Assembly: GCA_021927905.1 (NCBI GenBank)
Contig: BLLK01000022.1
Location: 372,001-436,000, forward strand
DNA from: Chaetoceros tenuissimus
Lineage: Eukaryota > Bacillariophyta > Thalassiosirophyceae > Chaetocerotales > Chaetocerotaceae
Reading direction: 5' to 3'
DNA length: 64,000 nt
The first letter of the stretch is position 1. Every line of letters starts with the position of its first letter. A model generated the notes under the pieces. It saw nothing but the letters and a program-made list of their open reading frames with translations, was not told where the DNA came from and searched no databases. Position numbers and translations under genes: made by a program. This document shows positions 9,874-20,949 of the stretch, piece after piece.

Positions 9874-11600
9874 ATGCTGCTACTGAGAAATAAGAAGCTG
9901 AAACTATTTTTTGCTGGCATTGCTGCATACATATTGTACGATGCACTACAAGAGTCAACAACACATAAATCCTCAAACTCAATTAGAGCTTTTTCTTCTC
10001 CTAGTACGGAAAGATCTTTGAGTTTGAATCTAGGTGGAGGCAATTGCGAATGGCAACCTCCTCTCTATGATATACCAGAAGAAATTGATTTCTATAAAAC
10101 TGCCATCGTTGGCTTTCCAAGTGGTGACAAACGCATGATTTTCATACAGATGGAAGCTCTAGCGGGATGGGGTAAGTGTTCAACTGTTCAACTATGAATC
10201 TTTTGAAAACGTCCACGAAAATTGAAAATCCATCTTACAATCTATGTTTCTGCCGTTGCTCCTATTTACTTTCAGCCGCCAAAGATGAATGGGACTTTGA
10301 ATTCCTTGGAATGTCGAATCACCCCTTTATCAAAGGTACGGAATACATTCTTTGACTATTTATCATCACTATGTTGTCCCCCATGCATAATCTCAATTAT
10401 CTTTTCTTTGTCATGTTTTAGCAAACTACCCCCATCATGAAGGTATATGGGGATGGGAAGATGCAGCTGATCAAGTCGTAATGATGATACGAAACATTCG
10501 TAGATCTATGGTAGAATATCATGATATTCTGTGGGATATTGGGTACGTTTATCACAACTTGATCTATCTTGCCTGTCGACATTTTCATTTCCCACTAATT
10601 CAATTATTTTCGAAGTTATGCAAAAACATGGGATGAAGCATTTCAAAAATACTCAAATCTCTACATCGAGAGACCTCCTATGGAAGACTTTCTTGCCTGG
10701 AGAGACCTGCGCGTACTTGACGAAGTGCATTGGTATGGATGGTTTATCGACTATTGGATGGAGGGTGGTCTTATGCGTGACATATACACTCATAAGATGA
10801 CTACTCCTATTCATTGGAATATGCTCATGATACCCGCAGGTTTCAGCAGGGAAGAAGTAGATTACGATGTCATCGTTGGAAACAAGACCGTAACTCCTTC
10901 TTATGACTATCACTGCACCAACGGCGACATTAGTGGCGGATGCGAGCCTGTTGCTGTCATCTCGGCAGAGAAACTTTCTGATTACACAGAGGGCCCAGCT
11001 GAGACTCGCAAGATTGCCCAAGTCCTCATGAATAATGAGAAAATGGCCAAGTGGGTCATCGAGGAAGAAACCTGGGAATGCATTTGGGAGGAGCTGATTG
11101 TCAGGAAAAAAGGCCTCAGAACTATTTTCGATAGACCTGGTTTTGGTGAGGTGGACTACAACTTCTCTGCAGAGATGTTGGAAGGAATGCTTCATGAACT
11201 TGATAGACTAATCGCTAAGTACAGCTCTGATGAATGGAATACAAAAGAGACAGCCAATCGAGTGGTAGAACTCCTTACATGGCATCGAGGTTTGATCCAA
11301 ACCGAGTTGGATGAAGTAAACTCTGGTACACGCGTCTTGACTGACAATGACTTTTTAGGTCCAAAGGAAAGAGAGAAACGGCGCATCGCCAAGATAGAAG
11401 CAGAAATCTTCGAGAAAACTGGAGAAAATCAGGTCGCGAGTTCTGATGCCCGACATCTAGAGCAAAAGAAGGATTACTCAGAGTTCTTCAAAGCAGCAGA
11501 CAAGGCGCTGATGAAGAGGCGTTTAGAGAAGATCAAGAAAGAAACCCTTGAAAGGGAGGATAGAAGGAAGCGTCACTTATTGAAAAATCAAAAGTTATAG
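9874..11600 (+). CDS. Sulfotransferase-like type II membrane protein, copy B
   Basis: Exons 9874-10171, 10276-10335, 10422-10542 and 10616-11600 give 487 aa. Exon lengths 298, 60 and 121 are the same as in copy A and the phases are identical, while the introns differ in sequence. The ATG at 9874 begins MLLLRNKKLKLFF, a short basic cap before the membrane segment. The block CEWQPPLYDIPEE, the loop GFPSGDKR and IRNIRRSMVEY are conserved. The middle part reads NKTVTPSYDYHCTNGDISGG, unlike copy A. The C-terminal coiled coil diverges from the other two (tail RRKRHLLKNQKL). Function as for copy A: putative PAPS-dependent sulfotransferase, inferred from motif placement only. Confidence 0.7.
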
Positions 11601-11750
11601 TCGTAATCTTTTCTTCTAAATTTTGTTTATGAATTTTTGAAATTACTTCTTCTTTTCCCCACTCAAGATAGTACTTTTAAAAAATATCGCATGACTATTT
11701 TATGTTACAATATGTTACAGATCCTAAAAAGAAGATACCCTTGATGAAAT

Positions 11751-12599
11751 TTAAAAGTCTTCACCATACAGTTCTTCAATTGCCTTCTTGAAGTCAATAC
11801 ATGCTTGATCTAAATCATCGTTCACAACAATAGCATCAAAGTTGCCTTCTTCAGATCCATACCTCAGTTCTTCAAGCGCATTCTTGGTCCTTCTTTCAAG
11901 AGTTTCTGGAGTCTCAGTCCCTCTCCCTACTAATCTTTGCTTCAAAGCTTCAACAGAAGGAGGGGCTATGAAGATATATTTTGCATCCAACTGTGGCAAG
12001 TCAACGTTTGGATTCTCTATACCCTCACTCTGATTTCTCTGCCATGCCTTGACATTCTTTACACCTTGGACATCAATATCCAAAAGAGGCAATTTACCAT
12101 GTACATCCTTAACAGTCTGCAGGCTTTTGAGAGAAGTTCCATACCAGTTTCCATGTACCTCGGCATATTCCAAGAACTCCTGTTTTGATATTGCTTCTTT
12201 AATTTCTGGTACAGTAGTAAAGTGATAATGTACTCCATCTTGTTCACCAGGTCTAGGTGCCCTTGTAGTATGACTAACTGTGAAGCCAAACTTTTCTGCA
12301 CCATTCATTTCTTCCATGAATTTTCCGATGACAGTCCCCTTACCAACTCCACTTGGACCACAGATTATAAGGGGCTTGAGTACATCAGTGCTTGAACCTG
12401 ATGGTGAAGGTTTAGATGAAGTATTGCGGAACATTCCTTTGTCAATATTCGTCGATCTTTGACGAGGCGATGGAGAGCTAAGAACATTAAGCGCCGTTCT
12501 TAGACGAATCGTGTTTACAGAAGACTCGAATGCAACAGTGAACATGATTTGAGAAAGTAGCAGAAGAAGGTTCATGAAAGAAGATTTCAAATTGCACAT
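11751..12599 (-). CDS. Guanylate kinase, probably plastid-targeted
   Basis: Single exon of 282 aa; the catalytic part (about 75-282) has the usual 200-residue length of GMP kinase. It carries the P-loop GPSGVGKGT (81-89), the GMP-binding segment SHTTRAPRPGE (109-119) with HYHF following, HGNWYGTS (149-156) and LLDIDVQG (Walker B, about 172-179). The enzyme phosphorylates GMP to GDP with ATP. The N-terminal extension has a hydrophobic core (about 9-23) followed by VAFESS, which fits the diatom bipartite plastid presequence with Phe at +1. A second, cytosolic guanylate kinase would be expected elsewhere. The 3' end is convergent with copy B, about 150 nt away. Confidence 0.9.
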   Translation of the reverse strand: MCNLKSSFMNLLLLLSQIMFTVAFESSVNTIRLRTALNVLSSPSPRQRSTNIDKGMFRNTSSKPSPSGSSTDVLKPLIICGPSGVGKGTVIGKFMEEMNGAEKFGFTVSHTTRAPRPGEQDGVHYHFTTVPEIKEAISKQEFLEYAEVHGNWYGTSLKSLQTVKDVHGKLPLLDIDVQGVKNVKAWQRNQSEGIENPNVDLPQLDAKYIFIAPPSVEALKQRLVGRGTETPETLERRTKNALEELRYGSEEGNFDAIVVNDDLDQACIDFKKAIEELYGEDF

Positions 12600-12783
12600 T
12601 TGCGTTCGTGTGGTTTTGTTTGTGCAAAATTCTGCAATTACGATCCTGAAATTATTTTAGAAACAAGCTGGTCCTCGGAGTGACTGCTACAAAGGTGTTT
12701 TTGATACTTAGATCAATTCCTTTAGAAATGAAACTACAGTACGTAGAACCTCTTGGTTTGTTTTTCTTTTTGTTGTAGTTGCT

Positions 12784-13526
12784 GATTCTACCTACCGCTA
12801 CATTGCCAGTCGTGTCCAGTCGTGTTTGAGGGCTATTGTACGAAGTTGGTGCGACAAAGTGAAAATTTTCTACCATTGCCTTTAGGGATAACAAAAGGTA
12901 TTTTCAATACGTACGGATGTCGTATGAAAAATCCAATGACTGCATTAAAAATAGAAAATCATAAAATACAAATGGTGTACAAAATATTTTTTTCCTTTCT
13001 GCTCGGCAATGTATTCTTCACCATCTGCTTTGTATGTCAGAAGGCAGAAAGGAAAAATTTCATTGAAAATTGCATAAGATATTTATCACTACATCTGCAC
13101 TATAGAGTTTTGCTTATGAAAATCATATATCAACAAAATTTTATATTGAACACTTCCACGATGCTCTTTAATATATATAATATCGATTTATGTATAGTGA
13201 TTTGATTCTCATACAAAAAATGAAAAAATAATGATCACTTGATTTTTACATTTGTTTTGTGTGAAGGTGAGTCCTACGAAGTTGGTTCTCACTTGAGCTG
13301 AAAAATCTAATAAAAAAAATACCTATGACAAATCCATCCTGCTTCTTCAGTAGGTAAGAGTCAATAAAAACAGATCATTGATTGTAGCAGGTTCTATTAT
13401 CATAGTTTCATTAGGAATACAATGTTTTTCAATGCTAACCAACTTCGTTTTGAAGAAAATGTCGTAGAAATAGCACTTTACTTAAGCCCCTTTCAGTCCC
13501 ATAAAAATCTAGCGGTAGGTAGATTC
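12784..13526. repeat. Possible degraded inverted-repeat element in a gene-free region
   Basis: The 1165 nt between 12600 and 13764 hold no gene I can support. Within it, a 17-nt sequence containing TCTACCTACCGCTA (12784-12800) reappears in inverse orientation at 13510-13526 with one mismatch. The 11-mer ACGAAGTTGGT occurs at 12840-12850 and 13276-13286 and inverted at 13438-13448. The arrangement resembles an old MITE-like element with terminal and subterminal inverted repeats. No target-site duplication is evident. Open frames here (around 12822-13205 and 13422-13673) are short, AT-rich and without family features. Confidence 0.3.
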
Positions 13527-13764
13527 ATCATGCCATCAGCGAAAGTGACGATCCCCCCCGACCGACTCAACGAAAACACTGGCTCTAAAAACAATAGCTA
13601 CATAAAGAACCTCACTTCTTATTTAGCTCTAAGCAAAAGAAGGGTTCTCTTCTTCATTCATTCTTCCTTTTGAAGTTTCGGCATTGATAAATTTTAAGTA
13701 TCTTTACCTTTTCTTATTATATTATGTATGTTTTTATAATTGATCCAACTGAATCACTATAACA

Positions 13765-15087
13765 CTACTGTAATAACGCCATGTCAGCTGCGAGACCAGC
13801 ATCTAATTCTTCTTTACCAACCTTTGCCAATCGGATAGCGTTTCTACTGTAGGTAGTAATTCCACTTGCCTTCTCAGTCACGCCATCACCAACATCAAGA
13901 TCTACAATACTCTTTGCTCCAGCAGCGGCATTCAGTTGGTTGACTCTTAAAATATTGATTGCAGTGAAAGGTGCCTTTCTCTGGTAATCACTCAATGCAA
14001 GTTCCTCATCAGTCAAACTCTCAGCTTCAGCTGTATTTCCATTCATCTTCATCATAGGGCGCAGCCAGTTCCTTGGTGGCAAATGCCCATATGCAGGTTT
14101 ATCAATAGGATGAATAGCAGTTCTATCATAAGCAGGGTGGAAATGAACCAATCCGAATACATCATCTCCACGGAACAAACATAATTCACGGCTAATCAAT
14201 TCAACAACTGCAGCGAATCTGAACAATTCATCATCATCAGTTCCAGCTCCAACAGCAGGAAGAGAAAGCATAGTAGTACTAATCTCTTCCTGATCCTTGG
14301 AAAGAAGCTCGCAAACACAATTCCAGAAAGTTCCTACAACTGCACATGCATCAGACGCCTTATTAAAACGGTAACCTACTGGTCCAGGAGGAACTCCCTT
14401 CTTATCAAGCCCAACAGCTGCAAGATCCACAGATTTAGTGTATGGGCAAGCTTCTTCGTTTACCACAATACGATCAATGAAAGATTTGAGAGCAGTTGTA
14501 CTTTTCTCTTCATCACAATTGTCTTCTGCAGCTGCACGTTTGTTCTTCACTTCGAGTTCTTCTTCAGTTCGAGCCACAGCCTCAATAACTAACGCAGGTC
14601 CAACTCCCTTTCCAATCAAAGATACACTGATACGTCTCAATTCAGGAAGGAATACCATTAGTCGTTCTTGAGTCTTGAGCACAGTGAAATCCTCAACAAA
14701 CGCTTCAAGTGCTCCAAGTGGAATATCTTCAAGTACAAGGCAAACTTTGCTTTCTTCATCATTCTCCGATACTTCCGCCATAGTGGTCCATAGTGCAGCA
14801 GACATGGTGTGAACCTTATTCGCATCACATCCAAGTACTGGTACACCTTCAATTTGTAAATCACGAAGTAAAGCTTGAAAAAGGTTTGCCTTACGCTCTT
14901 CCGACATTTCAGCAATCACCTCATCTGGTGACATAGGTGGTACTTCTGCTGGCTTTGGTGCTTCTTGCTTCTTTCCAAATCCCTGTGCGTAGAGGGAAGT
15001 TGGGGAGCTTACTCGGAAAGAAGGAGCTTGGAATGCAAACACCAACGAGAGACTTGAAAGAAATAGAATTACACTTTTGGAAAACAT
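13765..15087 (-). CDS. DUF1415-family protein, probably plastid-targeted
   Basis: Single exon of 440 aa. The presequence MFSKSVILFLSSLSLVFAF ends in FAFQAP, a textbook diatom plastid motif with Phe at +1. Residues about 45-190 form an N-terminal module without a name I know (starts PPMSPDEVIAEMSEERKANL). Residues about 200-370 look like DUF1415: a catalytic-looking NEEACPYTKS in place of the family's CPFA motif, a central helical stretch, then VHFHPAYDRTA and the PPRNWLRPM segment, comparable to the family's FHPDY block. DUF1415 is a bacterial and plastid-lineage family of unknown function. The double-module build is longer than bacterial members (about 190 aa). The upstream gap of 517 nt is shared with the divergent DUF726 gene. 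Confidence 0.65.
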   Translation of the reverse strand: MFSKSVILFLSSLSLVFAFQAPSFRVSSPTSLYAQGFGKKQEAPKPAEVPPMSPDEVIAEMSEERKANLFQALLRDLQIEGVPVLGCDANKVHTMSAALWTTMAEVSENDEESKVCLVLEDIPLGALEAFVEDFTVLKTQERLMVFLPELRRISVSLIGKGVGPALVIEAVARTEEELEVKNKRAAAEDNCDEEKSTTALKSFIDRIVVNEEACPYTKSVDLAAVGLDKKGVPPGPVGYRFNKASDACAVVGTFWNCVCELLSKDQEEISTTMLSLPAVGAGTDDDELFRFAAVVELISRELCLFRGDDVFGLVHFHPAYDRTAIHPIDKPAYGHLPPRNWLRPMMKMNGNTAEAESLTDEELALSDYQRKAPFTAINILRVNQLNAAAGAKSIVDLDVGDGVTEKASGITTYSRNAIRLAKVGKEELDAGLAADMALLQ

Positions 15088-15604
15088 ATTTTGTCAATTG
15101 AATTCTTTTTGTCTAGCTTGACAATAGATGTATTTTCCACTTCTTTTGCAGAGTATGAAAACAAAGGTAAGAAACTAGTGATATCCTAACTAAAAGTCCA
15201 GGACTTGATAGTTTTATTGAAGTAGAATCTTGTAATCAACAAAGGTCGATGCACGATGCATGATGTCCATCCATCGAAATCGAAACTACTACTACTTGAT
15301 GGACTTACACTTGTGGCCAAAACTTGACGCCATTGAAACGCACGAAGATATAAAGTTCTCAGAACCTATTTTGATACAGATATGATGAATAGTAAGATGC
15401 TCGACCGTTACTTAATTTCAAAAATTTAGTCGAACATTGCATCACAAGCACCAAGCAAAGAACAAAAAGATAATCTTCACCGTGAAGAACTCTTCTATTA
15501 AAAGGAATAAACAATACATGCAACAACCGAAACTACAATATATTTATCTTAACCATACGCTGTGAGGTATTCTCATTTGGAAGGATACAAATTGGGCATC
15601 AAAA
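15088..15604. other. Intergenic, divergent promoters
   Basis: 517 nt between the divergent DUF1415 and DUF726 genes. It contains ACGATGCATGATGTCCATCCATCG-like AT/GC-mixed sequence near 15250 but no repeat, RNA gene or motif I can name. Confidence 0.4.
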
Positions 15605-18600
15605 ATGAAGGATTCCTCATCTAATGCTGAACAGTCTGCATCAAGTCATGCACCCCTACAAAATCAACAACAAGAACATGAAGTCTACTATGAAGAAGTC
15701 TTGTCAGCTGCCGGAGTGGCTTTATCATTATCAAAATCAAAGTCAAACGATACAGGAGTTCAGCGAAATGCAAATAATACATCTATATTGGATGATATTT
15801 CCTACTCTTCTTCATCCTCAGGGGGCAGTTCACCACCGAGTACCTATGCATCATCAGCGATTTTAAGTCAGAACCCTTACACAAATAATGATTCGCAGCA
15901 AGCAGACACGAGCTTTCAAAATATATCAAAAGAAGAAGCAGAACTATTAGCTTCATTACCACAGCGACCAATTGCCAATTTTCCATCAGAAGGGGATCGA
16001 AAACGTATCATAGGAATGTTGGCCACCATTATTTCCATGATTTATCAATATGAAGATCAGGACTATTTAGATTATTCACCATCAAATGTAGAATTAGCAG
16101 TTGGAAATAGTCAAGATAATACAGCAGAAGAAGATGCAATCTACAATCAAGTGGATGGCTTCAATTCAGATATTGGTAAAGATGTCACTAGTAGTAGTTC
16201 TAAAAGTGATGCTGATGCTATTCATGAAATTCAACAAATGAAAGAGGTTCAAAAGAGTGAAATATTTAGGAAAAATCAATTGCAGCAAGACTTTATTGAC
16301 GACTGCGACTCTTTTGAAGAATTATGGGAAAGAACTTCTCCTGGAAAGTCTACAAAGCAAGTTGACGCAAGTCATAATGACAACAATAAGTCAAATGCAA
16401 AAACGAACCAATCAGGACGGAAACCAGTGCAAAAGCAAGACAGTAGTCTTAATGCAGCAAATTCTTCATCGCGAAGAATGTCTCCACAAAAGCAAAGTAC
16501 TCAAGCAAAGAAAGAGTCTGGGAGATATAGACGGCGGCGACATCAAGTGTACTCTGAGTTCTTAGTCATGGCTGCTGAATTATTGTTTCTGGATAAAAGC
16601 AATGCTATTGCATTTTTACCATTACTGAATGTTTTGCTAGGCGACGAGACCGTTTCATCGTCATCAAATTTAGGAGCAGAATATGAATATAATGACATCG
16701 ATAGTAATACCGAATCTAGATATAGTGTGCATTCGTCAAGTGGGAATTCTGCGAATAGTCAAAAGCAAACATGGGATAGCAATGATATACTATTGCCCTT
16801 TTTGGAGTCATTGGAACCGGGGGTTGGTGTCCAATGCTTATCCTTACTACTTTTGAACTATTTATTGAAAAGCGAACATGGTTATGATTCTAGAATTCGT
16901 GCATGCATAAAAAAGTTAGGAGTCGTCATATTTACACACGAGTTGAAAAATTCTGATTGTGAGGATATTGCATATCGTTTACAAAATAGAAAGGGGATAT
17001 CTATTGACGATTGCTTATCCTTGATGGCTACGCGAAAATTTGAGTCTCTAGAGCATGCAATAGCTTCTAAATTGCTAATGATATCAGCTGCACAACAACA
17101 AAAAGAAATGCAAAATCAACGGCAATTAAGTAAAAAATCTGTTGAACCATCATCGAAGGGTTTCAAAGGAAAGATGACCCGAGCTCAGATTTTACGCGGG
17201 CTGAAAATAGGAACGGCTGGAGTTGCTGCAGGTAAGACCACACTACAACTTCTAAGCTTCTGTGAGTATTTCAGGTGAAGATTGAATAACTCATCTTTTA
17301 CCGAAAGGGACCATCTTAGGTTTGACAGGGGGGCTTGCAGCTCCGGCAATTGCGGCGGGTATAACAGCGACAGGATTGACCACAGCTGCCACGGCCGGTG
17401 TTGTTACAACGTTAACAAGTACTGCTGCTGTCACAACTATCTTTGGCGTCGGTGGAGGGGGCTTGGCTTCTTACAAAACTTACCGAAGAACAAAAGGTGT
17501 CACAGAATTTGTTTTCCAGAAACAAGTTTACAAGCACGATAAAGTAACCAATAATGACTTGGACGAGGAAAAGGGCAATGCAGAACTATTTACAACCATT
17601 TGCATATCAGGCTGGTTGAAAGATGATAAAGACTTCGAAAGACCGTGGGGTGTCGACCCAGTCAATCCTCCAATCACAGATAGACTTGAGAAACTTGCAA
17701 GGTTCTATTCCATTCACAAACCAGAAAATATTGTTCGGTGTCAAGAGATTTTGAGAAGGTGGAAAGGAGAAGAGAGAGAATTATGGGCGATACTGCGAGA
17801 AAAGTATGGTCAAGATCCTGATCATATCTACCCTATCCTTGAGAGTCCTCATCGTAGAATTGTAATTACACATGAAGAGGATGAACTCATCGATTCGCTT
17901 CTAGGTGAACTTGGATACAACGTACCACCAAGTCAAGGAACACATGGACCTTTGTACAAATTAAAACAGCAAATGTTTGTAAAAAATGACATAGACTCAA
18001 ATGTATCCATGAGGTCTAATAATGGTACAAATGAGGACACAAACACTAGTTTTAACACAACAGTCTCTGAGAAAGACAAAAATGAGAAAGACTTAAAATA
18101 TCGTTCGCTTACAGCCTGGGATTATCAAATGGAATATGGTGGGGAATTATTGACAGTCAAATGGGAGAGTGACATGCTTGTAGAATTGAATGATTCTGTT
18201 GCTGATATGGCAGCTGATTTAGCTGGACAAGCAGCAAGAGAGGTTTTAAAACAAACTGCACTTGCTACTTTAATCACCGCTGTGGCTTTGCCATACGCTA
18301 TTGTAAGAGCAACAGAGATGATAGATGGAATTTGGACCCTCGCAATAGAAAGAGCCGATGCAGCAGGTATCGAGCTGGCTCATTCCCTCTTAGAAAGTGA
18401 AGCAGGTAATCGACCTGTCGTCCTTGTTGGATATTCAATGGGAGCGAGAACTATCTATAGTTGCTTGAAAGAACTTGGACGACAGCAGCAGAAATGGGAA
18501 GATGAGCAGCTGGAATTGCTCCCAGAGAAAAAGGCAAAGAAAAGGGGCATCCGTAAAGGCCTAGGAAAGAGCAGGAACAAAGATCCGCCTAAGAAGAGAA

Positions 18601-18989
18601 TCAATAGAGAGCCAGCAAGTATTGTCGAAGATGCTATTATGATGGGATTACCTAATCATCTCAGCTTACATTCGTGGGAGTCATGTCGTCGAATTGTAGC
18701 CGGGAGATTAGTAAATTGCTACTCAAAAAATGACATGATTTTGTCTCTCATGTTCCAAATTAAGCGTTTAACTGGTGGTTTACGACCAGTTTGTGGGACT
18801 AGCGCCGTTAAAATTAGAGGGGTCGAGAACTACAATGTCGCCAGTTTGATCTCCGCACATTCAGATTATTGCTCAGCTGCAGGTCATATTTTAAGAGTGA
18901 TTTATCATGGATGTCCTCACAGAAGAAATGCGTCCATTGTCGTTCCAGGTGATTCAGCAACAAGCTCTTCTTATGTAGTAAAATCATAG
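15605..18989 (+). CDS. DUF726 alpha/beta-hydrolase membrane protein (TMCO4-like)
   Basis: Exons 15605-17231 and 17308-18989 (intron 76 nt, phase 1) give 1102 aa, longer than human TMCO4 (about 630) because of a 300-residue Ser/Asn/Gln-rich N-terminus. The splice rebuilds the family's glycine-rich membrane region, from GVAAGTILGLTGGLAAPAIA onward (about 535-600), which has two or three hydrophobic hairpin segments. The hydrolase part has VVLVGYSMGART with the nucleophile Ser near residue 919, SKNDMIL with a candidate Asp near 1018 and SAHSDY with a candidate His near 1060. Family members are membrane-associated putative lipases or esterases of the secretory pathway; the substrate is unknown. 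The basic stretch KKRGIRKGLGKSRNK (near 955) is not conserved in relatives I recall. Confidence 0.82.
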
Positions 18990-19076
18990 TTCTTTTAAAA
19001 ATATAGTGTACAATTATTATATGACTAGTAAAAATCTAGTAGAAAATGAAACAATTTGGACATAATACATGTCCGA

Positions 19077-20585
19077 TCAAATCAGCAACTTCTGATCACT
19101 TTCTTCATATACATTTCCATCTCTTATGGAGGCAATAAGGTTATAATTTGGTACCAGCTTTTCGTGCTGAAATTTCTCCCCAGTAATTGGGGAGATCGAG
19201 CTACTCCGTAGCCATCGACGTATTGCAGAGCGCTCATAAGTTATGCCATCTGCAGCAATCACAGGACGATGCATTGGTTTATTCGAAAGTGGACACAAGG
19301 GTATTTCTCTCGACAAATGAGATGATAGTTCTCCTTCTGTACTACATAAACTTATCGATTCTTGCTCATCTCCAGTCAAAATAGTATCATCTAGATCCTC
19401 TGGTGTAGCTTCACCATCTAGATTAGTCGCGTATACAAAATCGTTGAAAGCTGTTTGTATGCCTAGCTTGGACCAACGATCAAGGAGAGATAATCCACCC
19501 ATAGCTGCCTGCATTCCAACAGCAACAATACCTTCCTGTGGGAGCTTCTGGATTGTATCGGTGACAACATCTGCGGCAGGTGAATGTGAGATATTTGTTG
19601 CTAGCGAAACAATTTCCTTTGAACATCTCTCTACAGGATTTAATCTTTTCTCCACCGCAACTATCATATTTTTGTGTACTTGAATCACACATTTCCAGTT
19701 CTCGACCTTTGTAATGTATGACAGTATTGCCTCATCTCCTACCAACTGGTCTACATGATATATCTGAGACGAATTCATTGGACAAGCCAATGGGTCGACG
19801 AAACCGTGCAATTGAACTTTATCACCTACTCGAATGTTGTTTTCATTCAAGTCATATTCAACAATGACTCGAACATTCCCAGTCACCTCACCATTATCTC
19901 CATAAGTCAATGGCAGCCACTTATCTAAAATCGAAACTTTACCAGTAATGACTTGTGTAACATCAAGCGATACCATTCCTACCAATTCATCACCAAATTC
20001 ACTGGTATTTATTTTTGTTGGTGGGCTAGAAACATTTCTGGTTTTGTCAATGTGACTATTCTCTGAATGAAATAGAGCTATCGTAACATTAGGATTCTTC
20101 ATCCGTGGCATCGGTAAAAAGTTTAAATCTAATGTATCTGTCTCATCATCATCTAGTTGGAACTCAATGTTTTTCTTTCGCACTGGGCTGCTGCTATTAT
20201 TCAACTTCCTCTTCGTTGGCGTCGGGATATCGACGTGCACATCAAACAGTAGAGATGGTTCAGACTTTGTCCATGAAGGATTACATGTATCCTCCACTGA
20301 TGAAGTTTTTAAAGATTTTTCTTCGAATGAAACGCATGCAAATGTTTTCGACTTTACTCTATGGAATATTCTTCTTCTAGTTTTTGAAATTTGCGTTGAA
20401 AGTAAGTGGCCTTCGCGCCTCTTCTGTAACCCTCTTCCAGATACGATTCTTACGACAAGTTGCCCTAGGTGACATCTGTTATCAGATACATCACTTGCAC
20501 TTTTACTATCTCCTAGACTTAAATCATCAAAGTCAATTTGTAGAGATTCTATATTTGGCGCATCATCATCAGAGTTGTTGGACAT
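19077..20585 (-). CDS. C2-domain and U-box protein, putative E3 ubiquitin ligase
   Basis: Single exon of 502 aa. An N-terminal C2-like region (about 38-255) begins HLGQLVVRIVSGRGLQ and contains CNPSWTK and the later strand VTIALFHSE, with low-complexity insertions between strands. The middle (about 255-420) is unassigned. The C-terminal U-box (about 428-490) reads CPLSNKPMHRPVIAADG, then TYERSAIRRWL and SPITGEKF, all hallmark positions (the first box normally starts CPI). U-boxes recruit E2 enzymes and transfer ubiquitin; C2 domains bind lipids or calcium, so this may be a membrane-recruited ligase. The usual calcium-binding Asp residues of C2 are not obvious. Its 3' end faces the DUF726 gene, 87 nt apart. 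Confidence 0.75.
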   Translation of the reverse strand: MSNNSDDDAPNIESLQIDFDDLSLGDSKSASDVSDNRCHLGQLVVRIVSGRGLQKRREGHLLSTQISKTRRRIFHRVKSKTFACVSFEEKSLKTSSVEDTCNPSWTKSEPSLLFDVHVDIPTPTKRKLNNSSSPVRKKNIEFQLDDDETDTLDLNFLPMPRMKNPNVTIALFHSENSHIDKTRNVSSPPTKINTSEFGDELVGMVSLDVTQVITGKVSILDKWLPLTYGDNGEVTGNVRVIVEYDLNENNIRVGDKVQLHGFVDPLACPMNSSQIYHVDQLVGDEAILSYITKVENWKCVIQVHKNMIVAVEKRLNPVERCSKEIVSLATNISHSPAADVVTDTIQKLPQEGIVAVGMQAAMGGLSLLDRWSKLGIQTAFNDFVYATNLDGEATPEDLDDTILTGDEQESISLCSTEGELSSHLSREIPLCPLSNKPMHRPVIAADGITYERSAIRRWLRSSSISPITGEKFQHEKLVPNYNLIASIRDGNVYEESDQKLLI

Positions 20586-20949
20586 TCTCTTTGCACCTTC
20601 CGTTGGATCCCTTTTTTATGTTACTGTAAAATACTGAAAATCAATGTTGCTCCTTTTCATAAAATCCGAAGCATCTACCTAGAAACCTAAGTCCCAGCCT
20701 TTATTCTGCCTGTTACAGGAGTTATTCAAGTGGGTAATTGTATTCAAACAACTAATATATGCAGTATAGTTATAGTTATTGCAGAAGAAAATTTCAGAGA
20801 GCAACAGATGGAGAGAGAAGAGAGCGTGTCAACGTCAACACAACATAGACATGCACGGTTAAACGACAGGTAAACTAATTTATATTAAAATACCCTTTTC
20901 TCCGCATTTTTCCTTCAGTTAGTTGTTTCAGCTAGCACTAAGAGCTGTA
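20586..20949. other. Intergenic
   Basis: 364 nt between the start of the C2/U-box gene and the stop of the NOL8-like gene, both on the minus strand. It should hold the C2/U-box promoter. I see nothing else. Confidence 0.4.

Noticed and set aside
12822-13205. 127-codon open frame in the gene-free region
   Set aside because: AT-rich, no ATG context, no domain or signal peptide that resembles a family, and it overlaps the inverted-repeat arms.
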